NCBI RefSeq assembly: GCF_014839805.1
Contig: NC_051118.1
Coordinates: 2,294,001-2,358,000, forward strand
DNA from: Manduca sexta
Taxonomy: Eukaryota > Arthropoda > Insecta > Lepidoptera > Sphingidae
DNA length: 64,000 nucleotides
Direction: 5' to 3'
The position numbers and the translations under genes are program-made. Below, piece by piece: positions 35,021 through 45,378 of this stretch. Under the pieces are notes generated by a model. The model did not search any database, had not been told where the DNA came from, and was given only the letters and a program-made list of their open reading frames with translations. Each line of letters begins with the position of its first letter. Positions within the stretch are counted from its first letter, which is position 1.

Positions 35021-36021
35021 ATGCCCGCCGTTTTGAATTTTTTTTTTAATCCCTATTCCTTGATTTAATTGCTACAACGCATTCATGTTCTTCTGATTTG
35101 ATTTTATAGTCTATGAAGATCTTAACGTCAAGTAAATCATTTTCTTATTGCCGCTCTAAAAAAACTAATTAAGTACTTGCCCATACATCTTAAACTTTTG
35201 GTATCTTAACGCTCACAAAAGTTTACTGAGAGTAAAATTTATTACTTCTTCCTGAAACTACGTGTGAATGTTTGAGAAACGCTTATATGAACTCCTGCAA
35301 TGATCAGCACACTGTAGTTAGTTCTCGGGATGTTGACACTACAGGCGGTTGTGCTCTGGTGAGTCGATTTGAATTTCGAACAATTTTTAAGTTAATTAAT
35401 TTGTATTTCGAATAAAAATGTTAATTTCTAATTTTAAATTAATTTAATTGTTTGCGTTGAATTTATTCGTTATTATAATAAACATGATGAATGTGTAATT
35501 AAATTAAATTTAATCGGTCGTAAATACAATAAAAGATAATTAAAGTTGTTATGTTGTCAAATTAAATTAATTAACACTTTTTTAATTTATTGAGGCATTT
35601 TTATTGCGTAAAATTTATATAAAAATTAGACGACCAAGTTAAGTGAATAGAAAATTGTGTGAGAGTTTCCAATAAAGCTTTACTTCATTATATCATATAA
35701 TTTTAGCAATAGTGGTAAGTATGTGCATATTATATTTATTGATAAAAAGTATTTCCGAGAAGTGTGTTCCAGTACAAAAGCTTATTGCTTTAGCCTGCAT
35801 TCCTGTATTATTTACTGTAATTATTAGTTATCTATACGGAAATAGGGTTTATTTTAGCTATGTAATTCAAACAATATAATGTCAAAATGTTATATGTTAC
35901 ACACGTACAGTGCGATTTCTATTTGCAAATCTTTTTTAACCTGATTGACTTGGAAGAGAATATTGCACGCAAATCGATAAGAAAATTTAACTTTATAATA
36001 CAAGTGTTAACTACTTACTTT
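35021..36021. other. Intergenic, no gene seen
   Basis: Extremely AT-rich; no ORF, repeat family or RNA gene recognised. Confidence 0.6.
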
Positions 36022-36202
36022 GCTGTTGGTAGGATATATTTTATATCCGCTTGGATAGCGACCACCGTACACAAGGTGTTAAAACCCGCCATAGTGGCCC
36101 AGATAAGTGTGTCGCGTTCCGGGATCAGTCTGTGTATATCCGGTTCCAACAGGCCGGCATAATTGTTTTGACCGTCGAGGCGTAATCACCTCTCGTCAGT
36201 TA
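36022..36202 (+). repeat. Repeat family C, 3'-truncated
   Basis: GCTGTTGGTAGGATATATTT through AACAGGCCGGCATAATTG; ends early at CTCTCGTCAG. Confidence 0.72.
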
Positions 36203-36606
36203 TTTATTCAAATAGACTAAAGATGAAAATTATTTTATTGAAAATTGTTTTATGTATTACAAGGTGATTTTTATATGGTATTACTAAATAAAACCGCATT
36301 TTATTTATCTCTGCTAACATTGTGCCAAAAATTATTCATGAATAACAAATATTTTCGCAAAACAACTCGGTTTAAGTTTTTAAAATTTTCCATAATTTTG
36401 TTATTTAATGAGAATGTGGTGTGCGTAATTGTATTTTTGAATGAAAGTATGCTGTTTCCGCTTATTTTAATACGTGAAACAAAAACTGTATACGTTTATA
36501 CGAAAATTACTTCGACGGAGGCGTATGAAATTGGCATAGTTAAAGTTTACGTAGCAAAGGAGTTTCTATATAGTATACATTAGATAACTATACATTATAT
36601 AGACTA

Positions 36607-36770
36607 GCGATAGCCTAGTTGGTTGTGTGACGGACTGCCGAGACGAATGTCCGCAGGTTCAAATTCCAAGGACACACACCTCTGGCTTTTCTAAAATCAT
36701 GTGTGTATTCTTTGTGAATTATCGCTCGCTTTAACGGTGAAGGAAAACATCGTGAGGAAACCTGCATACT
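36607..36770 (+). mobile_element. SINE family A, 5' half
   Basis: Starts GCGATAGCCTAGTTGGTTG, B-box-like AGGTTCAAATTCC, and stops abruptly at GAAACCTGCATA where the TCTCGCGAGA-bearing sequence begins. Confidence 0.8.
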
Positions 36771-36774
36771 AGGG

Positions 36775-37246
36775 AATGCAATCTCGCGAGATTTTAGACC
36801 TAAACCGAGATCTCGCGAGACCATGAATCCAGTTTTCCGTAAATTTAAATAACATGCATGTCTTAGTTTTAACCGACTTCAAAAAAAGGAGGAGGTTATC
36901 AATTCGACGTGATTTTTTTTTTTAATTTTTTTTTTTGTATGTTTGTTACCTCAGAACTCGCTCATTTATGAACCGATTTGGAAAATTCTTTTTTTATTCG
37001 AAAGAATTTCTCTCCAGATTGGTCCCATAAATTTTTTCAAGATCGCTTCGTTAGTTTGGTTTAAAAAATTATCCAATATATACTTGTTATGTGAAATTAT
37101 TTTTTGGTTTTGAGTGGTTTTTGAAGGCGGTTTAATTTTTTGTTAAAATTATTATCTTATATGTTGATGATCAGTAAATGGATTTTATAGCTTTTGCATA
37201 CATTTTCCGTAAAATATACTCAATCTCGCGAGATCTCGCGAATATA
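36775..37246. repeat. Segment bounded by TCTCGCGAGA palindromes, containing family H
   Basis: TCTCGCGAGA occurs near 36782 and 36812 on the left and again near 37223-37242 on the right. Between them, 36867-37150 is a family H element (AACCGACTTCAAAAAAAGGA, ACCTCAGAACTCGCTCATTT), also present inverted at 40690-40896. The boundary with the truncated SINE reads GGGAATGCAATC, a possible hAT-like terminus. Confidence 0.5.
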
Positions 37247-37576
37247 ATATAATAATAATAATATCAGCCCTGTATTATATACTTGACCATTGCTGAGCAC
37301 GGGCCTCCTTTACTACTGAGAGGGCTTAGGCCTTAGTCCACCACGCTGGCCTAGGGCGGATTGGTAGACTTCACACACCTTCGAAATTTCTATAGAGAAC
37401 TTCTCAGATGTGCAGGTTTCCTCACGATGTTTTCCTTCACCGTTAAAGCAAGCGATAAATCACAAAGTATACACACATTGATTTTAGAAAAGTCAGAGGT
37501 GAGTGCCCTTGGGATTTGAACCTGCGGACATTCGTCTTGGCAGTCCGTTCCACACCCAACTAGGCTATCGCCGCTC
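37244..37576 (-). mobile_element. Bm1/HaSE-like SINE, family A
   Basis: Full-length-like, minus strand, with (ATA)n tail at 37244-37262 and tRNA-like start at the right (CTAGGCTATCGCCGC). Confidence 0.85.
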
Positions 37577-38619
37577 GAATATGATATGAGTAGGATAAAA
37601 TCCGCAAAATAGTTTTATTACAGTAGAAAGAAATTTTAGAAAAGTCAAATCACACTGACGCCATTCAAATAAAATATAACAATGCAATAAAAAACAACAA
37701 TTGCGAAATAAGTAGAGTATCGTAAACGTCATAGTGTGGGTGCAAAACTGGGCCCATTCTGCACAAGCCGTGGGCGAGCCATAACACTGGTCTGCTATGG
37801 CCCCGCGAATTTTTGTAATAGTTGACCTCACCAGAAAATTTCGCAATAAAAGCGAAACTATTGGGTCAGTAGGCGTGCCTATTTCCATAAACAACTGAAT
37901 TAGCTTTCTAATGACCATAAAGTGTGAATCAGAGTTTCGCAAATTTAGATATAAACAAACTAAAACGGTTTTTTTTTAATTGCATATTTTCTCCAAACTT
38001 TGAATGGCAATGGATTAAAAATTTTACTACTTTTTTATTTCTTTTTGAATCAATATTCAAAACGTTGTAATAGTGGATGAGCAACTTACCTAAAAATGTA
38101 TTCGTATCGACGAAGAACGAATAAATAATACGATTTTATGAGCTTACATTACGTTAGTAGGCAGATCATTATTTACTAAAAGAAATATGACCAAAAAATA
38201 AAATAAGTCAAGTCACAAACACCTCGTAGTTAAGTAGTAATTTTGAAACTTTATGTTGTACTTTCACCTACTCACCTCGTTTATATCTAAAAAGATGTAG
38301 GTAGAGGCGCAACTAGTCAGTTTAAAACTTAAATACCTCAAATAAATAACAACTTTCAATTCTGGAAAAAAATATAGCGGGTCTTTTATTGTGGAAAACT
38401 CCTTCAAGCGGCCGAAGCCATAAGCAAAAGCTATCACAATAATTGTATTGCAATTTGCAACCACAACTACGATGTGGATGTACGTGTGAATGTACCGTTA
38501 TATCGTCCAGCGGTCTCCGCGTTTACTTCTAAACATCTAAACGCCTTCACTACCTCTCATTTATACTAATATATAAAGCTGAAGAGTATTGTCTGAACAC
38601 GCTCATTATAGGAACCATT
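37577..38619. other. Intergenic, no gene seen
   Basis: A 125-codon minus-strand frame (37565-37942) has no recognised domain and starts inside the SINE. A Helitron-like GC-rich end (CGGCCGAAGCC) is near 38410. Confidence 0.5.
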
Positions 38620-38930
38620 GACGTATATTCTATAGACACGAACGTCCACATAAACTATTTGTTCAAAATCTGAACTAAATTGGCAACCAAAATGTCACTG
38701 TTATAACCTATTTATTCACTTGAACAACAAATAATTTACTTATTTGACAATTTTTTTTATTCAAATTCAGGTTAACACATAGACTCGAGTTCTTATGTCA
38801 TGAGCGCCACTCCGTACACAACCACAAGCTGTCAATATTGACCATACTAAAGTCAGTTTGAATGGATTGCAGTTCAATTCAGTTGAACACAATGAATGTT
38901 CGGAACGCCAAATCTAATACGTAGTACATA
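38620..38930 (-). repeat. Repeat family G, long copy
   Basis: Inverted relative to 33318-33630, with the same complete interior. Confidence 0.72.
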
Positions 38931-38935
38931 TATAT

Positions 38936-39094
38936 CGATGTAGGAACTACTAAACCGATTTTGAATTTACTAATTGGAAATTACATTACTTCTGAGTGTT
39001 ATTATAGGTTATTTTTATCACGGGCAAATATAAAACAAGACTTTTATCTTGGATTAAAGTAATTGACGCGGGCCGAACCACGACTAGAAGCTAG
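38936..39094 (+). mobile_element. Helitron 3' portion
   Basis: GAACTACTAAACCGATTTTG to GAAGCTAG before T. Internally deleted Lep1-like element. Confidence 0.6.
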
Positions 39095-39377
39095 TATATT
39101 AATACAGTTTTAAGTTTTTTGTCTTGTCTTTCACGAGAACAGCTAGAAGTAATAAATCATAATGATTTATTTAACTGGAGCATTGTTATTCAGATCATAG
39201 TCGTATTTTTCTGTACAGAGTACGGATGATGAATTTCAATATTCGTTTTATTACTTTGTAACAAATGTATGAGTGAACTACTACCTTAATGCCTAGTCCA
39301 TTAAGGTCACGTGCGGCAAGGCTCTGAATTAAAACACGTAGCATCAGAAAACCTTTCTAATTATTTATTTTTTATAG

Positions 39378-39618
39378 AGGCACGGATACTTCACCTTAAT
39401 GTACCTGATGATAAGTGGAGTCCAATAGAATGTCGACTGACGAGAGATGATTACCCCTCGACAGTCGACACAATTATGCCGGCCTTACCGGATATACACA
39501 GGCCGATCCCGGAACCCGACACACGTGGGCGCATGTGGCGGGTTGTAACACCTTGTCGTGTACTTGTGCGTGGTCGCTATCCGTGCGGATATAAAATATA
39601 TCCTACCACAAACATTTC
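39378..39618 (-). repeat. Repeat family C
   Basis: Inverted copy, ACTTCACCTTAATGTACCTG to ATATATCCTACCACAAAC. The 108-codon open frame here is only the repeat read through. Confidence 0.72.
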
Positions 39619-40689
39619 AAGTTTCAAATCGCCTTAGTTACTTTATTTGAAATTACTTATAGTAGGTCTAATGTATGCGAATGGCCGTATGGGTAGGTAC
39701 GAAAGCAATGTCTAATACTACCGTCTTCAGGTAAGTCAATTAGCCTTTCAACCTTAGATATAAAAAAAATATCATGCTTGGTTGAATAAGGCGTGCAAGT
39801 ATAACGAAAATTTAAAAATAATTTTAACAAAAAATTAAACCGCCTTCTAAAACCACTCAAAACCAAAAAGTTATTTCATATAACAGTTTCAGTATTTACT
39901 ACTCAAAAACATACAGTGAAAGGTGTAATACCAAGCACATGTATGGTGTTTCACCTTTTTTTCCCTTTTTTTTAGGGCAGGGAGTGTAATACACCCACAT
40001 TGACCGTACAATACTGCATGGTGTGTACCCCACAGTCTTTTAATGTTGTTGAGGTTGAGTTGAAGTCAAAGACGACCATTTAATGATCACGTTGTTTATT
40101 TAAGTTCACAAAAGTTGTTTGTTAAAAATAGTTAAAATGTAAGTAATGTTGATTGCACGGTGGCGTTAGGTGAACTGATGCGAATACATTTATATAATGA
40201 AAATGACATAGTAACGTAAAATGCTGACTCGCCCGTGCAACTATAGGTACACGGCGAGTTACAATGTGCGGTTTGTATAGCATAAACCGTACAATTATGT
40301 AACGGGAGAAGCATTGGGGTAACGCAACCAACGCAAAAACATAACTAATAGGTTTCGCTCGCGGCACGACTATTGCGCTGAGGTGTTACCCCTGTGCCTA
40401 CCCCTGAAAAGGTGTGATGCTATATATATACGTATGTATGTATGTAAGAAGTAGACTCAACCAAAACCCAATACCAAAACACAACTAATGTATTTCGCAA
40501 TGCGTCTATCGCGACGAAACGTGACGCCTCTGCATACCCCTGACACGGAGAAAAGGTGTTATGCTATTTGTATAAGTATATGAGAAGTACACTCAACCAA
40601 ACCCAACGCAAAAACATCACTAAAAATGTCACAAGAAAGCAAAATTCGCGATTTCGTTCACTTTAACAACATAATTATTCCAGTTTTTT
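39619..40689. other. Intergenic, repeat tails only
   Basis: Two tail fragments of family B1 SINEs (CCTACCCCTGAAAAGGTGTG near 40396; GCCTCTGCATACCCCTGACA near 40526), each followed by TATGTATGTATG-type simple repeat, and a family H scrap near 39825-39880. Confidence 0.5.
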
Positions 40690-40896
40690 TAGTTTGAAAA
40701 CCAAACTACAGGAGCGATTTAAAAAAAAATCTATGGGAACAATCTAGACGTATACTCTTTCGATTAAAAAAAGAACTTTTCAAATCGGTCCATAAATGAG
40801 CGAGTTCTGAGGTAACAAACATACAAAATAAAAAAATAAAAAAAACATTCTCGTCGAATTGATAACCTCCTCCTTTTTTTGAAGTCGGTTAAAAAT
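40690..40896 (-). repeat. Repeat family H copy
   Basis: Inverted copy of 36867-37150: TGAGCGAGTTCTGAGGTAAC to TTTTGAAGTCGGTTAAAAA. Common unclassified lepidopteran element. Confidence 0.65.
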
Positions 40897-41918
40897 AGGA
40901 TACTTATAGAGCCTTCTAGGTCACTCTTTCTTTCATCAAAGAGAATGGCGTAGGTGAGGGATGGCGAACCAGTGGTACGCGCGCCAGTGGTACGCCAATT
41001 TCAATTTTGACAGAAAACAAAAATTAAGACAATCGTTAATAAACCTAAAAGGGAAGTCGGTAGGAATCGGGTTGTATGGACGCTTCACCACTGCATTCTA
41101 TGTTAAAACGACAATCCATATCTTTGGATAGATCTATGACAGGGACTAATTAAAATAGTCTGATCAACACAAAGATTATAATATGGTATTTCTGCTCAGT
41201 ATTATATTTAAAAATGGAAAAAAGCTCGCCCTCTATTACATAGCTGACGAAATACTATATACATCTCTGCCTACCCCTGAAACAGACGTATGATATAAAG
41301 ATTGCGGATTTTCCTCTATGCGTTCAAAGTCCATGGACTCAGCTAATAAAACGCAGTGAAGTATTACATACGCTCAAGCTGTAGTCACTAACATTGCAAT
41401 AAAATTGTTGGCCACTGTCCAAATGAACTCATTTAAATATTATCTAGATTTAAATTATACTAGATTTTGCTTGCTTCTTCCCTTGGTAAGTCTGTTCCGG
41501 GATAAAAAGCATACACACACGTTTATCCCTAAGGCGGTTTAAAAGACCGGCTAGTGTACCCAATTTTTGTCAAATGTGATCCCATAATGTCGATTAGGAA
41601 ATATTTGGGAGAGCCCCATGTTCGGTAGTGGACTTCCTGCGCCAAATGATGATGATGATGTTGATGATGATCCCATAACGTGATAGGCGTAAATTACTAA
41701 GATTAACTTTCTTATTAATGAAAGAATTTTGGAAATCTCCGAACCTACTTCTAGAAAAGCTCGTTGGTAATCGACCTTCAACATCAAGTCGACAACCCAA
41801 CAAATATAACAGTCTACACGTAAATAAGTCACAAATTGTGTTCACAATATAATATTATAAATACAGTCTGCAAATCCTTCTAATGATAATTACATTCTAC
41901 ATAAATTACAAAAGGGAA
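40897..41918. other. Intergenic, no gene seen
   Basis: An RTE-like 3' scrap with (GATGAT)n is at about 41605-41672. Nothing else recognised. Confidence 0.5.
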
Positions 41919-42163
41919 CTGCCTCGGAGTTTTTTACTGCATGCGCAGTACGGCAGCGCTCTGAGGTCCTGGGTTCGAATCCCGGGTCGGGCAAAGTGAT
42001 ATTTGGGTTTTTCTGCTCACTATCAGCCCGGAGATTAGAATTTGTGCCTGATATAGCGATAGGTTCGCCCCCTATCACAATACCATCATGGAACGGAACA
42101 CACTTGGCGAAAAGTGAATACTTTAGTTGCGCCTCTGATACCCCTTCAGGTATAAATGCGTGA
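41919..42163 (+). mobile_element. tRNA-headed SINE, family B1
   Basis: Head slightly damaged (ACTGCCTCGGAGTTTTTTAC), B box GGGTTCGAATCCCGGGTCGG, standard B1 body to CCCCTTCAGGTATAAATGCG. Confidence 0.82.
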
Positions 42164-43051
42164 TGTGTGTGTGTAGGAAAGAGACGCCGGTAGGAATCGG
42201 AAATATGGACTATTCGCCTCTATAACGAAGTAGTAAAGTAAAAATCTTCAAAAGCACTTACATTAGGCGTGTCCAAATATATTAATTAAATTACTTTTAA
42301 CAACATTGGTAAGAAACTTATCAATTACTAGCTTTTGCCCGCGGCTCCGCCCGCGTTACAAAGTTTTTCAGGCTAAAGTTTTCCGTTATAAAAGTAGTAG
42401 TTTCACGGGAGCCTATGTTCTTCCCAGGGTCTCAAACTGTCTCCATACCAAATTACATCTTAATACGTTGGATAGTTTTTGAGTTTAACACGTTCAGACA
42501 GACAGATGCAGCGGGGGACTTTGTTTTATAATATATTTTTGTAGAATTTTTAAGAGGAACAATCCCGTCATACATAATTGTTGCATAACTTTAACCGTTT
42601 TCGCAGCGCACGCAATGGAAGCTCTCAAAAATAATCATTTTCCCCGTTTTTGCAACATGTTTCATTACTGCTCCGCTCCTATTGGTCATAGCGTGATGAT
42701 ATCTAACTTAGAGCACTCCACAAATAAAGGGTTATTCAACACAAAAATATTTTTTCAGTTCGAATCGGTAGTTCCTGAGATTAGCCATTACTGCTCCGCT
42801 CCTATTGGTCATAGCGTGATGATATATAGCCTATAGCGGTCCACAAATAAAGGCTATGCAACACAAAACGGCTGGCAACACTCGTACTATAACAAGCAAA
42901 TTTTTGTAGCTCTGGTAAAATAACTTATTAAAATTAATTATAATAACAATTCAGTCTCGAAATAGTTGTTATTGCAGTAATATATTGATTATTATTATAG
43001 TAATTGTGCAAAAAATGATGTAGTGTCGGATTTAATAGGGTTAAAACATAC

Positions 43052-44176
43052 ATGTGTGACCTGAGGCCATCTTGTGCACGCCGTTATAAAGACAATTTTG
43101 TGCTCGAGCATTTACTTCTAATCTGCTTGATCTATCATATGATGGCATCTACAATAAAATATGGTTGCTGTTTAAATCGGAATTCAATAGGAGACGATCT
43201 TAAATGCTCTCAATGTCGAATAGTTTTTCACTATGGCTGTGTTGAACGAGCGGGAAAGAAGCCATACAAGGACTTGACTGCCGAATATAAAAAGTCATGG
43301 ATTTGTTCTCTGTGTAATAACAGAAGACTCAAGGACCCTGCCAACACATTCCATTCTCCTCAAACTAGTGAAGAGCAGGACAATGTCACGTTTCGGAAAA
43401 AACAAGCTAGCCTTGCAGTTACGACTAATGACAGCCATTTTCGTGAAATCATACGAGACGAATTATCAAAATTATTGGATCAGTTCAAGTCTAACATTCT
43501 TCACCAGTTTGATATATGCAATCAGGAAATCCTGAAACGTTTAAATGTGGTCAACGATTCTCTAATTGAAGTAAAGCAGGACTTAGATATTAAAGATAAA
43601 ATTATCACTGGACTACAAACAGAAAACAAAGATCTGCATTCAAATATAGTTGATTTAAAGAGACGTTTGTCTCTGATGGAGCAACATTCAAGATCCTGCA
43701 ATGTAGAAATACAATGTGTCCCTGAATTTAAGACTGAAAACCTGTATAAAACTATCAAACAGATAGCGAATATAGTAAAGTATAACATTAATGAGGCTGA
43801 TATACATAATTGCACTAGAGTATCAAAACTCAACAAGGAAAGTAATCGGCCACGGTCAATAATTGTGACATTAAGCTGTCCCAAAGTGCGCAATGAGTTC
43901 CTTGCTGCAGCAATCATATACAACAAGAAGGCAACCACAAAAATGGGCAAACTTAACACAAGTGATTTGGGCATAGCAGGTGAGAAGCAACTTATCTACA
44001 TATGTGAGCACCTGTCTCCAGCCATGAAACATCTGCATGCAGCTGCTAGGGCCAAAGCTAGAGCCTTGAACTATAAGTTTGTTTGGGTAAAAGGAGGCAA
44101 CATTTATATAAGAAAGGATGAATCATCTGAGTATAAATTTATAAAATCAGTTGAATCGCTTTCTGACCTAAAATGA
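43052..44176 (+). CDS. LINE ORF1 protein: PHD-type zinc finger plus nucleic-acid-binding C terminus
   Basis: 374 codons, fully open. Residues about 39-88 form a PHD-like finger: CC, C52-x2-C55, H60, C63 and a W-x-C85-x2-C88 pair. A long charged, heptad-like region (about 130-215) looks like a coiled coil. The C-terminal third (NCTRVSKLN, RPRSIIVTL, FLAAAIIYN, LSPAMKHLHAAARAKAR) resembles the RNA-binding/FP25K-like domain known in ORF1 of such LINEs. By family knowledge ORF1 packages LINE RNA. The true start may be the Met-Met at codons 30-31 (43139), just before the finger. The upstream 29 codons are Cys-rich and less ORF1-like. Confidence 0.85.
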   Translation: MCDLRPSCARRYKDNFVLEHLLLICLIYHMMASTIKYGCCLNRNSIGDDLKCSQCRIVFHYGCVERAGKKPYKDLTAEYKKSWICSLCNNRRLKDPANTFHSPQTSEEQDNVTFRKKQASLAVTTNDSHFREIIRDELSKLLDQFKSNILHQFDICNQEILKRLNVVNDSLIEVKQDLDIKDKIITGLQTENKDLHSNIVDLKRRLSLMEQHSRSCNVEIQCVPEFKTENLYKTIKQIANIVKYNINEADIHNCTRVSKLNKESNRPRSIIVTLSCPKVRNEFLAAAIIYNKKATTKMGKLNTSDLGIAGEKQLIYICEHLSPAMKHLHAAARAKARALNYKFVWVKGGNIYIRKDESSEYKFIKSVESLSDLK

Positions 44177-45378
44177 AGAACTTAGTAATTATTTTTTTTT
44201 GTGTGATATCCTCATTACTTACTTAGCTGGGAAATATGCTCGTGTAACTCAGTCCTGGTATAGTATATTTACAAATATTTTCACAACATCTTGAAAATAT
44301 TAATACTACTGAATAGCCATGTTGTATAGCATGTTTCCCACTATACCTTGTGTTATAAATTATAAATAATTATCTTTAAGTTATATGCACCTGGTGCTGC
44401 CTACTTAATTTGTTTTGGTCAGCGATATAGAAGTTCTTGTGCAATTTAATTAATATGTACCTTGTGCCTATGTGATTATTGTTGTATTGTATTTTTTTTT
44501 TTATTGTAATTATTTCTTGTTCTTATTATAGAACCTAACTATAGTGTTATGTTCATGGTATCCACCATAACATCACAATTTTTTTTTTTTACTATTTAAA
44601 GAACTTGAAAATCTTTTGTTTTATGTTGTATTGTATTTTCTTTTCTTTAATTTATTGTATTGCTCAATGTAAGGTGCAAGTTTTATACCTTATGGAATCT
44701 TGTACCTGAATTGAGATATTTAGTTGCTCATAGGGCAACTATAACTGTATTACTAGCTGTCAGAATTACTACAGCATATTATAGTGCCTTGTTACTTAAT
44801 TTGTGGGTTAAAACCACAACTAATTTTTAATTTTTTGTTACTGTTTTAGTTCTAAACTATTATGATAAAAGAGAAAAAATGTGTTTATCTGTGCTTAGTT
44901 TACTCTTGAATTTGTAATATTTTATGTGAAAGTTGTGAGAATACTGATTTAACTTTTATGCTTATTATTAAGTTTAAGTAGAAGTTGTAAGTTTTATTTT
45001 GTTAAGAATGCTAATTCTAATACTTGCTACTGAAGTATTAGTATGATATGGATCTCAATTGCTATTATTAAACTTATAAGAAAAGGGAAGAAAGCAGAAA
45101 TAAAAAAAAATAAATAAATAAAAAATACTTAATACAATTACATACATAAGTATATATTCAATATGTGTATATATATTAGAATGAAAGCCTAATAAGGTAA
45201 CATTATTTTCAAACTTTAATGTACTTATGTATATCTGACTTAACTTTACTGCCATTTAACCTTTATTGTTTTTGAAATTTACTGCCTTAGAAAAAACTAT
45301 GTAAATGGCTTATTGTTCTTATATGACCTAGATAATTCCAGGTCACACATATATGTAGTAGATGCCCTGTTACACTTA
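44177..45378 (+). other. LINE inter-ORF spacer
   Basis: 1.2 kb of AT-rich sequence between ORF1 stop and the ORF2 ATG, with no frame over 70 codons in the sense direction. Most LINEs of this group have overlapping or closely spaced ORFs. No inserted element could be delimited here. Confidence 0.6.

Noticed and set aside
36245..36583. 112-codon plus-strand ORF rich in Phe, Leu and Ile
   Set aside because: Very AT-rich DNA gives long hydrophobic frames by chance; no motif, no homologue recognised.
37565..37942. 125-codon minus-strand ORF
   Set aside because: Begins in unassigned DNA, its stop lies within a SINE, contains no recognisable domain and has no splice context; probably chance.
39311..39637. 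108-codon plus-strand ORF
   Set aside because: Mostly repeat family C, found seven times with different frames broken; not coding.
43522..43974. 150-codon minus-strand ORF
   Set aside because: Exact antisense shadow of LINE ORF1.
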